From contig OZ255847.1 of assembly GCA_965277855.1 (NCBI GenBank), positions 124,001 through 188,000 on the forward strand: 64,000 bases of DNA. Direction: 5' to 3'. This document shows positions 8,104 through 16,956 of the stretch, piece by piece; the stretch's first letter is position 1, and every line of letters starts with the position of its first letter. The notes below the pieces were generated by a model. That model was given only the letters and a program-made list of their open reading frames with translations. It was not told where the DNA came from and searched no databases. The stretch comes from Bog-105 sp965277855. GTDB taxonomy: Bacteria; Acidobacteriota; Terriglobia; Bryobacterales; Bryobacteraceae. The position numbers were made by a program, and so were the translations under genes.

Positions 8104-9417
8104 TTACCTGGCGATGCTGATAGAACGCCGGCCTGGCCCCGAAACCGGTACCGGCGGCGGTTCTTCCACCACCACTTTCTTAGGTTTGGCATCCAGCCGT
8201 GCTGCTATTAACTGCGATTTCGCCTTTTCGAACTTAGGCGTGCCGGCCTCTACGCCTTTCGCCAGCACATCCTGCTCGGTGACTTCCTGTGCGGCGGGCA
8301 GGTACTTTTGCAGGTAATTCTTAATTCGATCCAGTACCAGTCGCTGCCCGGAGCGGGCCAGCAAAAACAGCAGCACCTCACCAGGCACCTTGTTCAATAA
8401 AAAGTAGAGAGCCGACGGACGCGTGATTTTGGCTGTCGCAATTTCCTTCTCGACTTTTGTCGCTTTTGTCTCTAAGCGCGCAGCTGCATCCAGCGATTCT
8501 TTTGGAAAGCCAATGGCCTTCACCACGGTCGAGCGCTCGCGCGGCGAGAGCTTTTCTAGGAATAAAAACAGGAATAACGCTTGGAAATTCGCTCCCAGGT
8601 CCATCCCAAAGGGCAACGATTGGCGCGCTTTCTGCAGCTTTTGAAATCCCAACAAATTCAACTTCGGTCCGCCGAGCGCGGGCGAGACAGATTGCAGCAG
8701 ATTTTCTTCTTCAAAAGCCTTTAAAATGTCTCCGGCCAGCGGATCGTTCGCTGCCTGCTGCAGTTCATGTTCCCAGGCCGCTGCCGGAATCTTCGCTTCC
8801 AATTGTGCTTCCCGCACATTCTGGTATTGAGACTGGGTTCGTTCCGCGATCGTAAAACCCAGCCGGACCCGCAGCCGCACCATGCGCAGGATACGGGAGG
8901 GATCGTCATACAAACCGTAGTTGCTCAGTGCGCGCAGCTCTTTATTACTCAGATCGCCCAGCCCGTTTGCCGGGTCCAGCAGTAAGCCGCGCGAGGCCTT
9001 TCCCAGCGATAACGCCACTGCATTAATCGTGAAATCGCGGCACCGCAAATCTTCGTGGATGGTAGCGGGCTGCACCTGCGGTTTGGCTCCCGGTTTCGCG
9101 TACTTCTCCTGCCTGGCCATCGAGATGCTGGCACGCACATTTCCCGGAAAGCGCAATTCTACACTCTTCCTCAGTTCGTCCACACTGAGAATTTCCGCCC
9201 CTGCTTTATGGGCCAGCGATCGGGCGAATTTAACACTGGCGCCTTCCACCGTGAAATCCAAGTCGCGAATCGGGAACCCGCCCATCATGTCCCGCATCGC
9301 GCCACCCGTCAGGAACAGGTTCAGATTGGCTTCTTCGGCGGCGTCCCGGATAGACGCCAGAGCCTTTGTCTGCTCTCCGCTCAGATGACTGTCCAGCATG
9401 AACATGTAATCGCTCAT
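8104..9417 (-). CDS. CCA tRNA nucleotidyltransferase / poly(A) polymerase family
   Basis: The 437-residue protein carries the class II nucleotidyltransferase head: GGAMRDMMGG (38-47), the catalytic DLDF (52-55), and RDFTINA (127-133) followed by LLDPANGLGDL. A DDPSRILRMVRLRVRL segment matches the RNA-binding neck. A helical C-terminal domain follows, ending in a low-complexity Lys/Pro tail (about 410-437). The enzyme adds or repairs the 3' CCA of tRNAs in the cytoplasm. Head motifs alone cannot separate CCA-adding from A-adding or poly(A) enzymes. It is followed on the same strand, 16 nt upstream, by the xerD-like gene, so the two are probably transcribed together. Confidence 0.88.
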   Translation of the reverse strand: MSDYMFMLDSHLSGEQTKALASIRDAAEEANLNLFLTGGAMRDMMGGFPIRDLDFTVEGASVKFARSLAHKAGAEILSVDELRKSVELRFPGNVRASISMARQEKYAKPGAKPQVQPATIHEDLRCRDFTINAVALSLGKASRGLLLDPANGLGDLSNKELRALSNYGLYDDPSRILRMVRLRVRLGFTIAERTQSQYQNVREAQLEAKIPAAAWEHELQQAANDPLAGDILKAFEEENLLQSVSPALGGPKLNLLGFQKLQKARQSLPFGMDLGANFQALFLFLFLEKLSPRERSTVVKAIGFPKESLDAAARLETKATKVEKEIATAKITRPSALYFLLNKVPGEVLLFLLARSGQRLVLDRIKNYLQKYLPAAQEVTEQDVLAKGVEAGTPKFEKAKSQLIAARLDAKPKKVVVEEPPPVPVSGPGRRSISIAR

Positions 9418-9432
9418 ACGTTTTTTACGCTC

Positions 9433-10356
9433 CTATTCCGAACGAACCCCCGCCTTGCTCTGGCCTCGCGGGTGGTGCGTATTCACCACGTGCTGCAGGC
9501 GAGATCGCATCACGTGGGTGTAAATCTCGGTCGTTCCGATGTCGGCGTGGCCCAACATCGCCTGGACGCTTCGCAAATCGGCGCCCCCCTCCAGGAGGTG
9601 CGTGGCAAAGGTATGCCGCAAAACGTGCGGACTGACCGCCTTCGCTACTCCTGCCTTCTTTCCATATCCGCGCAACAGCTTCCAGAACCCCTGCCGCGTG
9701 ATTGCCTTGCCTCGCGCGGTTACAAATAACGACGCGCTTGTCTTCCCCTTCAATAACTTCGATCGCTGCCGCCCCGCGTAATCCTGTACTGCCGCCAGCG
9801 CGGCGCGCCCGATCGGGATTAGCCGCTGCTTGTTCCCCTTGCCAATCACCCGGATCGTTCCCGCTTCCTCCTCTACGTCGGAAACCCGCAATTGAATCAA
9901 CTCGCTCACCCGCAACCCCGCACCGTACAACAAATGCAGCATCGCCTGATCGCGCAGCCCGGTTTTCGAGGCTTGCGATGGAGCTTGCAGAATTCCGTCT
10001 ACCGCCGGTAAATCAAGATATTTGGGAAGCGAAGAGCCAATTTTGGGCGCCGTAAGCAGTTCGGTAGGATCTGTTTCAATCCCGTTTTCTTCTGCCAAAA
10101 AGCCAAAAAATCCCCGTAAAGTCGTAATTTTTCGCGCGATCGATCGGTTTGATATTCCTTTTAGCCGCAACTCGTCCACATAAGCCCTAAGCTGGTCTAA
10201 TGTGACCTCGCCAACACCATGGCCATCGAGGTAACCCCCAAAATGGGTCAGATCTCGCCGGTATGCATCCAGACTGTTGGCTGCTAAACTTTTTTCCGTC
10301 CGGCATAGCTGCAGGTAAGAACGCATCCACTCGGCGAACGATTGCTTACCGGCCAT
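9433..10356 (-). CDS. xerD: XerC/XerD-type tyrosine recombinase
   Basis: Starting at the ATG at 10356 gives 307 residues, the usual size for Xer recombinases; longer translations upstream add 23 residues unlike the family. An N-terminal SAM-like core-binding domain (about 1-95) precedes the catalytic domain with the full set of active-site residues: Arg about 149 (GAGLRVSEL), Lys about 173, HxxR 244-247 (HVLRHTFAT), His about 270 (LGHAD) and Tyr about 279 (IYTHV). Xer recombinases resolve chromosome dimers at dif with FtsK. The housekeeping neighbours and the absence of integron or phage genes favour a chromosomal XerD role over an integrase, but XerC and XerD cannot be told apart with certainty here. 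Confidence 0.85.
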   Translation of the reverse strand: MAGKQSFAEWMRSYLQLCRTEKSLAANSLDAYRRDLTHFGGYLDGHGVGEVTLDQLRAYVDELRLKGISNRSIARKITTLRGFFGFLAEENGIETDPTELLTAPKIGSSLPKYLDLPAVDGILQAPSQASKTGLRDQAMLHLLYGAGLRVSELIQLRVSDVEEEAGTIRVIGKGNKQRLIPIGRAALAAVQDYAGRQRSKLLKGKTSASLFVTARGKAITRQGFWKLLRGYGKKAGVAKAVSPHVLRHTFATHLLEGGADLRSVQAMLGHADIGTTEIYTHVMRSRLQHVVNTHHPRGQSKAGVRSE

Positions 10357-10415
10357 TCTGTCAATGATACAATATCGGACAAATTGTTTGAAACAAAGAA
10401 CTAACGATCTTACCT

Positions 10416-10913
10416 TTGCCCCCAAGTACTACCAAAAGAGTCGTGCTGTACCGGTGGGAACGTCAGCCTGTGGAGGGGATTATCGACCCTTCCACTTACC
10501 TCCTGTCAGACCACCTCGAATGGATCACCCCCGATGGCCGCCTGCAGCTCTGCTCGTTCAGTGAGTGTAAGGCGCTCTGTTTCGCCTCAGAAATCGGAAA
10601 ATCGGATCTCTTCCTCGAACACAACACTTTCGAGCGCCGTCCTCGCGCCCCGGGATTGTGGGTACGCTTCCTGTTTCGCGACGGGGCTCAGCTCGACGGT
10701 GTGCTATCCCACAATTTGCTGGAATGGCCGTCCTCAGGCTTTTTCCTGACTCCACCCCAGGCCCGCGCTGGCCGCCAGCGGGTTTTTGTTCCACGCCAAG
10801 CAGTAACTGCCACCGAACTGATGGGCGTCATTGGGGGCGGCAAGCGCCCCACCAGCCAAATAGATGAAAGCACGCGGCCGGGCGACCGTCAGCTCAGTAT
10901 CTTCGACACCTGA
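10416..10913 (+). CDS. conserved acidobacterial-type protein of unknown function
   Basis: The frame opens at TTG 10416 (GTG 10446 is an alternative) and gives 165 residues, with no signal peptide or membrane segment. The protein has two similar beta-rich halves: an N-terminal part around RVVLYRWERQPVEGIIDP, and a central part around VRFLFRDGAQLDGVLSHNL leading to GFFLTPP and VFVPRQAV. Each half pairs a short beta-strand with a 'xxGxL/I...' pattern, which recalls small beta-barrel folds, but I cannot assign a function. It is divergent from xerD, with 59 bp between starts, and its tail overlaps the convergent downstream gene by 25 nt. The C-terminus is polar and probably disordered. Confidence 0.65.
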   Translation: MPPSTTKRVVLYRWERQPVEGIIDPSTYLLSDHLEWITPDGRLQLCSFSECKALCFASEIGKSDLFLEHNTFERRPRAPGLWVRFLFRDGAQLDGVLSHNLLEWPSSGFFLTPPQARAGRQRVFVPRQAVTATELMGVIGGGKRPTSQIDESTRPGDRQLSIFDT

Positions 10914-11257
10914 TCGTTCTCAAATTCGAACCCATGAGCGATCTCTGGTACTGGCTTCGTTTCCGGCACAAACCACTGCGCCGGCTCAAAGCCAATATAT
11001 TTCGCAATCCGCAGATCGCCCGCCCCGCTTTCATCTCCGTCGCTGAACGGTATATACGTTTCGAGTAAATCTCCCGGATGGAGCGGCTGCCCTTGCTCCG
11101 CCATCCGTTGCCACGCCTCATACGGATTAGCTGCCTCCATCTCTTCGCCTGGCTCGTAATCCTTCGGCTTGACGATCGCCAGTCCGCCGGTATGCGGAGC
11201 CCAGCGGAAATTCTCTTTCGCGTTACCCTGAATGCGGTGTACACGATAGTGCGGCAT
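10889..11257 (-). CDS. conserved hypothetical protein, small cytoplasmic
   Basis: The 122-residue protein starts with MPHYRVHRIQGNAKENF and continues with FRWAPHTGGLAIVKPKDYE, which looks like a compact soluble domain. An acidic linker follows, then LHPGDLLETYIPFSDGDESG. It has no signal peptide, membrane segment or recognisable catalytic motif. I do not recognise the family beyond a general resemblance to short hypotheticals in acidobacterial genomes. Its 3' end overlaps the convergent neighbour by 25 nt. Confidence 0.6.
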   Translation of the reverse strand: MPHYRVHRIQGNAKENFRWAPHTGGLAIVKPKDYEPGEEMEAANPYEAWQRMAEQGQPLHPGDLLETYIPFSDGDESGAGDLRIAKYIGFEPAQWFVPETKPVPEIAHGFEFENDQVSKILS

Positions 11258-11361
11258 AACCCACTCAGTCTAACGCGCTCCGCTCACGCCTCTCGCGCTG
11301 CGCAGTCTGTCACAATTATGGACGGACGCCCGATTCAGGCCGTCCATCGCGATCAGGATAA

Positions 11362-12582
11362 ATGAGGAAATATTGGTGGCTGCTGGTGCTGCCCACGCTG
11401 CTTTTAATTTGGTGGGGCGTCAGCCGCGGTGAAACGACAGCAACAATTCACTTCTCGAGCGCCAAACATGCCGATATCGAAAGTGCCGTTCCAACCAACG
11501 GAAAAGTGGAGCCGGCCGAGTGGTCTGCCGCCGTGGCAGAGACCTCCGGCGTGGTTCGCAGCGTAAACGTATCTCGCGGCGAATCGGTAAAGGCTGGGCA
11601 AACGCTCGTCACTCTCGATCCAAACAGCGCCCGGGCCGATCTGGCGGCTGCCTTGGCGCGCCAGCAGGAAGCTGAAGCGGAAAGTAGCACAGTAACCGAA
11701 GGTGGCAAAGCGGCCACCCTCGCCGATTTGAACGGGCGCATCGCTGCCGGCCAGAGCGCTGTCGAAACCACCGAACGCATCTACACCTCCGACAAGCGCT
11801 TGCTTTCTCAACAGGCAGTCACGAAACTGCAGGTCGATAACGATAAAGATGCTCTCGATCGTGCCCAGCTCAATCTGACCGCTCTACAGAATCAGAAGCG
11901 CAGCACCGTCACGCCAAGCGACCGCACCGTCGCCGGAGCCAAACTCCAGGATGCCCGGCAAGCCGTAGCCCTCGCCCGCCATCATGTCCAGCTGACTGAC
12001 ATCAAATCCCCCGCTGCCGGAACCGTCTATGAATTCGATCTCAAGGTGGGCGCCTATCTCGAACCCGGCATACTGGTCGCCAAGGTTGGCAATCTCGACC
12101 AGGTGAAGGTCATTGTTTACGTCGATGAACCGGATCTAGGCAGAGTCGGACTAAACATGCCCGTGACCATCACCTCCGAGTCTCGTCCCGGTCAAAAGTG
12201 GCAGGGACACGTCGACAAGCTGCCTACCGAAATCGTGCCTCAAGGTACCCGTGCCGTCGGCGAAGTCAGCACCATCATCGAGAATCCGCAGCACGATTTA
12301 CTGCCCGGCGTTTCGGTCAACGCCACCATCGTTTCCAAGGTGGTGAAGAATGCCGTGGCCATACCGAAAACGGGTCTTCGCCGCTTAGGCACTGTTGATG
12401 GTGTCTTTAAACTGCAGGGCGACACTCTAGCCTGGACGCCAGTCAAAACCGGCATCAGCGATATCAACAACGTCCAGATTGTTTCCGGATTGGAGCTAGG
12501 CGACAAAGTCGCTGATCGCGTAGTCGACCCGAGCGATGCCGAGATCAAGAACGGCATGCGCGTAAAAGCTGTATTTAATTAA
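11362..12582 (+). CDS. HlyD/RND-type periplasmic adaptor protein
   Basis: The 406-residue protein has an N-terminal membrane anchor (about residues 4-22). A lipoyl/biotinyl-like half follows (TSGVVRSVNVSRGESVKAGQ), then a long coiled-coil hairpin (about 85-195), the second lipoyl half (IKSPAAGTVYEFDLKVG) and beta-barrel/membrane-proximal domains (about 235-400). This is the layout of membrane-fusion proteins that link an inner-membrane pump to an outer-membrane channel. No pump or TolC-like gene is adjacent here. Its stop is embedded in TTAATTAA, shared with the convergent thiC stop, so the two genes overlap by 4 nt. Confidence 0.87.
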   Translation: MRKYWWLLVLPTLLLIWWGVSRGETTATIHFSSAKHADIESAVPTNGKVEPAEWSAAVAETSGVVRSVNVSRGESVKAGQTLVTLDPNSARADLAAALARQQEAEAESSTVTEGGKAATLADLNGRIAAGQSAVETTERIYTSDKRLLSQQAVTKLQVDNDKDALDRAQLNLTALQNQKRSTVTPSDRTVAGAKLQDARQAVALARHHVQLTDIKSPAAGTVYEFDLKVGAYLEPGILVAKVGNLDQVKVIVYVDEPDLGRVGLNMPVTITSESRPGQKWQGHVDKLPTEIVPQGTRAVGEVSTIIENPQHDLLPGVSVNATIVSKVVKNAVAIPKTGLRRLGTVDGVFKLQGDTLAWTPVKTGISDINNVQIVSGLELGDKVADRVVDPSDAEIKNGMRVKAVFN

Positions 12583-13970
12583 TTCCGGAGCTTCACCAGC
12601 GCTTCCGCTTGCGCGTCCGCCAGCACCGCATCCGCCTCTGCCGCTGTAAAATCCTGAGTCTTCACCGAATGGTTCATTGAGCAAAATTTCGGCCCGCACA
12701 TCGAGCAGAAAGACGCATCTTTGAAGCCCTCTTCCGGCAGCGTCTCGTCGTGATACGCCTGCGCCGTTTGCGGATCTAAACTCAATTCAAACTGTCGCTT
12801 CCAGTCAAAACTAAACCGGGCGCGTGAGAGTTCGTCGTCCCGGTCCCGCGCTCCAGGCCGGTGCCGCGCCACATCTGCGGCATGGGCCGCGATCTTGTAC
12901 GCGATGATCCCCTGCTTCACATCCTCGCGGTTAGGCAGTCCCAGGTGTTCCTTCGGCGTGACGTAGCAGAGCATCGACGCTCCGTGCCAGCCGATCATCG
13001 CCGCTCCGATGGCCGACGTGATGTGGTCGTATCCAGGAGCGATATCCGTCACGAGCGGCCCCAACGTGTAGAACGGCGCCTCGTAACAAATCTCCCGCTC
13101 TTTCTCTACCTGCAAAGCAATCTGATCGAGAGGAATATGCCCAGGGCCCTCGATCATAACTTGCACGTCATATTCCCAAGCCTTCTTGGTCAGATCGCCC
13201 AGTGTCTTCAACTCGGCAAACTGCGCCGCGTCACTCGCATCGGCCAGACACCCGGGCCGCAATCCATCACCAAGCGAAAAACTCACGTCATGCTTTTGGA
13301 ATACCTTGCAGATCTCGTCAAAGTGCTCGTAAAGAAGATTCTGTTTGTGATTCTTCACCATCCACTCGGCCAAAATCGCACCGCCGCGGCTCACGATACC
13401 CGTGATACGGTTCCGCGTCAGCGGAACATACTGCACCAGCACACCGGCGTGAATTGTCATGTAATCCACGCCCTGCTCGGCCTGTTCTTCAATTACTTCG
13501 AGCAAAACTTGAATGTTGAGATCTTCCACCCGCCGCACCCGGCTCAATGCCTCATAAATCGGCACCGTTCCAATCGGTACCGGCGAGGCATCAATAATGG
13601 CTTTCCGAATCCGGGGAATGTCTCCACCCGTCGACAGATCCATCACTGTGTCGGCGCCGAATTGCACGGCGTATTCGAGTTTGTCGAGCTCGTCCGAGAT
13701 ATTCGAAGTTGTCGAAGAATTCCCGATATTCGCGTTGATCTTGCACTTCGACGCGATCCCGATAGCCATCGGCTCAAGACCCCCATGATGGATATTCGCC
13801 GGAATAATCAGCCGCCCTCGCGCCACTTCCTCGCGAATCAGCTCCGCCGAAAGCTTCTCTTTTTCCGCCACATACTGCATCTCACCCGTCACTACGCCTT
13901 GCCGGGCGTAATACATCTGGGTGCGGACGGGATCGTTAAGCCGAGGAGCAATCCACTCGTTGCGGTTCAT
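12579..13970 (-). CDS. thiC: phosphomethylpyrimidine synthase ThiC
   Basis: The ATG at 13970 gives 463 residues, the short form that lacks the extra N-terminal domain of E. coli ThiC. The radical-SAM-like cluster motif lies at the C-terminus: Cys422, Cys425 and Cys430 in CSMCGPKFC. Family signatures such as IPANIHHGG, CKINANIGNSS, MDLSTGGDI and SLGDGLRPGC are all readable. ThiC turns aminoimidazole ribotide into hydroxymethylpyrimidine phosphate for thiamine. The 195 nt upstream show none of the conserved TPP-riboswitch cores (CUGAGA, ACCUGAUCU-like), so regulation by that switch is not supported. No other thi gene lies beside it. Confidence 0.95.
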   Translation of the reverse strand: MNRNEWIAPRLNDPVRTQMYYARQGVVTGEMQYVAEKEKLSAELIREEVARGRLIIPANIHHGGLEPMAIGIASKCKINANIGNSSTTSNISDELDKLEYAVQFGADTVMDLSTGGDIPRIRKAIIDASPVPIGTVPIYEALSRVRRVEDLNIQVLLEVIEEQAEQGVDYMTIHAGVLVQYVPLTRNRITGIVSRGGAILAEWMVKNHKQNLLYEHFDEICKVFQKHDVSFSLGDGLRPGCLADASDAAQFAELKTLGDLTKKAWEYDVQVMIEGPGHIPLDQIALQVEKEREICYEAPFYTLGPLVTDIAPGYDHITSAIGAAMIGWHGASMLCYVTPKEHLGLPNREDVKQGIIAYKIAAHAADVARHRPGARDRDDELSRARFSFDWKRQFELSLDPQTAQAYHDETLPEEGFKDASFCSMCGPKFCSMNHSVKTQDFTAAEADAVLADAQAEALVKLRN

Positions 13971-14164
13971 GTCTCGATTATAGGGCTTTGGACAGCCCCT
14001 CACTCATCTAGCGCCAGCTTTAACGCCCGCAAGAACGCGCCCAGCGCCGAAAACAAGGCCGGCGCCCAACTCGCGCAAACCATCTCGCTGGCAGGAGGCA
14101 ACAACAGTACCCACGCTTAGTTTCAGGCAGCTATGCTTGCAGGTAAGCTTAAGGGAGCAAGCCA

Positions 14165-14485
14165 ATGAACGATACACAAATCGTCGCTATCGTCATCATC
14201 TTCATCGCCGCCATCGCCTCCGTCATGTTCAACAATATGCGCATCACCGATCTGCGCACCGACCAGGGAAAACGAATGGACGATTTCAGAACGGACCTAG
14301 GAGCACGTCTGACCGACACGAACAAACGCTTCGACGACGTCAACCGCCATATCGACGACAAATTCAACTTGATGGACCTGAAAATCGACAGCAAATTTCA
14401 GCTCATCAACCAGAAGCTGGACCACATCATCGAGCTGGTCGCGAATCACGAAGACCGCATCAGCAAACTAGAGCAACGACCATAA
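14165..14485 (+). CDS. small membrane-anchored coiled-coil protein
   Basis: The 106-residue protein has one N-terminal transmembrane segment (about 6-23, VAIVIIFIAAIASVMF). The rest is a continuous helical, charged coiled coil with a repeating pattern of hydrophobic and Asp/Lys/Arg residues. AAGGGAGC lies about 9 nt before the ATG. Proteins of this shape (single TM plus helical cytoplasmic tail) are common and mostly unassigned; some are annotated as DUF1640-like or haemolysin-XhlA-like, but neither can be claimed here. It stands between thiC and a glutathione peroxidase with no evident operon. Confidence 0.65.
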   Translation: MNDTQIVAIVIIFIAAIASVMFNNMRITDLRTDQGKRMDDFRTDLGARLTDTNKRFDDVNRHIDDKFNLMDLKIDSKFQLINQKLDHIIELVANHEDRISKLEQRP

Positions 14486-14643
14486 CAATCAGGACGCGCC
14501 CGGGCGCTGTTCGTCTCCCCACTCTCCGGTTGGCCATCGCGCAGAAAGGCTGCAAACACCTGCTGGGGCAGCAAGCCCAAGAAGTGGACATTGACCGGAT
14601 GACGAAGCAATCAGCCCGGAGAGGATGAGGCAGGCGCTACTGC

Positions 14644-15195
14644 TTACTGCACTGCTTTTTCAACCGCCGCATTCAATGCCGGATCGTTGGGCGCAACCGC
14701 CGGCTCGAAACGTTCCAGTATTTTCCCGTCGCGTCCCACCAGGAACTTCGTGAAATTCCATTGGATCTCGCCGCCCGTCGTTGGATTCGCGCTCTTATCT
14801 GTCAGGTACTGATACAGCGGTGCTTCGTCTGAGCCCTTCACCGACACCTTCGACATCATGGGAAATGTCACATCATACTTGCTTTTGCAGAACGTCTTGA
14901 TCTGTGCGTTCGTCCCCGGTTCCTGGCTGCCGAAATTGTTCGCCGGTATTCCAACAATGACGAAGCCCTGATCCTTGTGCTTTTCATACAGCGATTCCAG
15001 ACCCGCGTACTGCGGCGTATAACCGCACCGGCTGGCCACATTCACCAGCATCACGACTTTCCCCTTCAGACTCAACAGCGGCATCGGCTGCCCGTCAATC
15101 GTCTTCAGATTGTAATCGTAGATTGATGCTCCCATCGCCATTCCGCCCGCCAGAAAAACCGATACGGTCGTCAACCAAGCCAATCTCATCGTCAA
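14644..15195 (-). CDS. exported glutathione peroxidase family protein
   Basis: The 183-residue protein has an N-terminal signal sequence (about 1-23). Family motifs follow: NVASRCGYTPQY with the peroxidatic cysteine at 57, NNFGSQEPG with Gln91, and WNFTKFLVGRDG near the C-terminus, giving the Cys/Gln/Trp/Asn catalytic set. The active residue is cysteine, not selenocysteine. Most bacterial members are thioredoxin-dependent and reduce hydroperoxides. The signal peptide indicates a periplasmic location. MTM offers two possible starts two codons apart. Confidence 0.9.
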   Translation of the reverse strand: MTMRLAWLTTVSVFLAGGMAMGASIYDYNLKTIDGQPMPLLSLKGKVVMLVNVASRCGYTPQYAGLESLYEKHKDQGFVIVGIPANNFGSQEPGTNAQIKTFCKSKYDVTFPMMSKVSVKGSDEAPLYQYLTDKSANPTTGGEIQWNFTKFLVGRDGKILERFEPAVAPNDPALNAAVEKAVQ

Positions 15196-15231
15196 GCCCT
15201 CTCACTGATCAACATACAGTAAGAAAAAGCA

Positions 15232-15264
15232 AAAGGCAGTCCAGATTCTATCTGGACTGCCTTT
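15232..15264 (-). terminator. strong intrinsic terminator, 15-bp stem with 3-nt loop
   Basis: AAAGGCAGTCCAGAT (15232-15246) and ATCTGGACTGCCTTT (15250-15264) pair perfectly around TCT. On the minus strand the hairpin is followed by a TTTTGCTTTTTC tract, 24 nt after the Gfo/Idh/MocA gene stop, so it terminates that gene. It also precedes the glutathione peroxidase start and separates the two transcription units. Confidence 0.9.
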
Positions 15265-15287
15265 CGATCATTACAGAGTGCAAAAGC

Positions 15288-16835
15288 CTAAGTAACTTTC
15301 CAGCCCTTCCGCACGACCGGCTTCAATAACTCGTTCGCCTCTGAGCTGTTGGTGATTTTCATCTTCTCCGCATCCCACTCCAGCCGGCATTTCATCTTGG
15401 TCGCAATCGCACCGAGCGCAATCCATTCGGTAAAAGGCGCCGAGACACTGAAGTTTGAACACGCCGGCGCACCGCCTTTGCACGCCCGAATCCAATCACG
15501 ATAATGGCCCGGCGACCGTGGCAGAAACTCCGGCGGAAACTCATAATCGCGCATCTTCTCCACCGGAAGCAGGCGCGTATTCTCGCCGTACGTACCCGTA
15601 GTAATCATGCCCTTCTCACCCATGAACAAGCTGCCGTTCGTGCCCTTGCCAATCAGGCTCATCCACTTGGCGAGCTCTCGATCATGCGGCGTCATGGCCG
15701 CTTCTTCCTGCGGATCACGATGATGCTCTCGCTCCGGAGGCATCTCCTTCGGAGTAAAGAACTGGTCCGTAAACACCTCGCCGATAATCTGGCGTTCGCG
15801 CGGTTTCTCATCCCCTCGCGCCTTGCCCACCCGGTTTCCCGGCAAATCGCCCAGGATTTGATCTTTCGGAGCATTCGGAAAGTTCGGCTGCTCGTCTCTC
15901 ATCGCGTCGTACCAGAAGATCTTCACCGGAGGCATCGAACCCCGGGCAGGGAAGTCGAACCGCACCACCGATTTTGCCGGAAAGAATATCTCACTACGCC
16001 CTTCCAGACTTACGCATTCCACGGACGTTGGAGCAGTCAAGCGCAGCGCCATGTTCGGAGCACCTAAGATGTGGCAAGCCATATCGCCCAATGCACCCGA
16101 GCCAAAATCAAAAAACCCGCGCCAGGTAAATGGCAGGTACGCATCGCTATAAGGCCGGTCCTTCGCGATTCCCAACCACAAATCCCAATCCAGAGTCGAA
16201 GGCACCGGCATCGTTGCAGGAGCGGCCACTTCCCCTTGCGGCCACACCGGACGGTTGGTCCAAGCGTGCACCTCCGTCACATTGCCGATCTCGCCCGACC
16301 ACACCATCTCCGCGCACTGGCGCGTACCCTCGTTCGAGTAGCCCTGGTTCCCCATCTGCGTAGCGACACCGTACTTTTCGGCCGCTTTCATCAACTCCCG
16401 GCATTCCCAAACCGTGTGCGCCAGGGGTTTCTGCACGTACACATGCTTACCGAGAGACATGGCATGGATAGCCGCCGTAGCATGCATGTGATCCGGGATT
16501 GTCACGATGACCGCATCGAAGTTGTCGCCCTGCTTATCCAGCATCTCCCGGTAATCTTTAAACTTCGGTGCATTCGGGAACCTCTCGTAGGTCCGTGCGG
16601 CAGACTTCTCATCCACATCGCACAACGCCACGATGTTCTCCGTTTCGGCACATCCGGCAATATCGCTGCGTGCCTTCCCGCCTGCTCCAATGGAAGCGAT
16701 ATTCAATTTCTCGTTCGGAGACTTGTAGCCCAGCGCCTTCAGCGACTTTTCGCTACCAAAACCCGCTAAAGGCACCGCCCCTGCGAGTAAACTTCCAAAA
16801 AAGAAATATCGTCTCGATAGCCCGTCTGACTTCAT
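15288..16835 (-). CDS. Tat-exported Gfo/Idh/MocA family oxidoreductase
   Basis: The 515-residue protein begins with a Tat-like signal: SRRYFFFGSLLAGAVPLAG, with twin arginine at 8-9. The N-terminal Rossmann domain has NIASIGAGGKARSDIAGC near 45-62 and a VTIPDHMHATAA segment. A substrate domain follows that includes YVQKPLAHTVWECREL (the family EKP motif reads QKP here) and the WDLWLG / FDFGSGALGDMACH elements of the glycoside-active branch. These enzymes bind NAD(P) tightly and oxidise or epimerise sugars; Tat export of a folded cofactor-bound enzyme is common in Acidobacteria and Planctomycetes. No carbohydrate operon surrounds it, so the substrate is unknown. Confidence 0.9.
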   Translation of the reverse strand: MKSDGLSRRYFFFGSLLAGAVPLAGFGSEKSLKALGYKSPNEKLNIASIGAGGKARSDIAGCAETENIVALCDVDEKSAARTYERFPNAPKFKDYREMLDKQGDNFDAVIVTIPDHMHATAAIHAMSLGKHVYVQKPLAHTVWECRELMKAAEKYGVATQMGNQGYSNEGTRQCAEMVWSGEIGNVTEVHAWTNRPVWPQGEVAAPATMPVPSTLDWDLWLGIAKDRPYSDAYLPFTWRGFFDFGSGALGDMACHILGAPNMALRLTAPTSVECVSLEGRSEIFFPAKSVVRFDFPARGSMPPVKIFWYDAMRDEQPNFPNAPKDQILGDLPGNRVGKARGDEKPRERQIIGEVFTDQFFTPKEMPPEREHHRDPQEEAAMTPHDRELAKWMSLIGKGTNGSLFMGEKGMITTGTYGENTRLLPVEKMRDYEFPPEFLPRSPGHYRDWIRACKGGAPACSNFSVSAPFTEWIALGAIATKMKCRLEWDAEKMKITNSSEANELLKPVVRKGWKVT

Positions 16836-16906
16836 AATTTACTGCACCCCGCTCCCTTTCGAATGATAGCGCCAGACTTCCCTTGCAGTGTCTCCGTACG
16901 CAGAAA

Positions 16907-16937
16907 AGGCCACGAACGAAAGGTCTCGCCGTGGCCT
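16907..16937 (-). terminator. hairpin downstream of the general stress gene
   Basis: AGGCCACG (16907-16914) pairs with CGTGGCCT (16930-16937) around a 15-nt loop, 20 nt beyond the stop of the minus-strand stress gene. The downstream run on the minus strand is TTTTC, so it is a modest intrinsic terminator candidate. Confidence 0.6.
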
Positions 16938-16956
16938 CTTTCTATCTCGCTGCTAC

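Noticed and set aside
10889..10913. 25-nt overlap of convergent gene ends
   Set aside because: Common in dense genomes and not on its own evidence of a special element.
14000..14083. Small minus-strand ORF of 27 residues upstream of thiC
   Set aside because: It has a start but no convincing ribosome site or family; hydrophobic content alone is not enough to call a gene.
12861..14120. Long plus-strand frame opposite thiC
   Set aside because: Shadow of the thiC codons; its product has no family features.
13971..14164. Possible TPP riboswitch upstream of thiC
   Set aside because: The conserved core elements of the TPP switch are not present in either strand of this gap.
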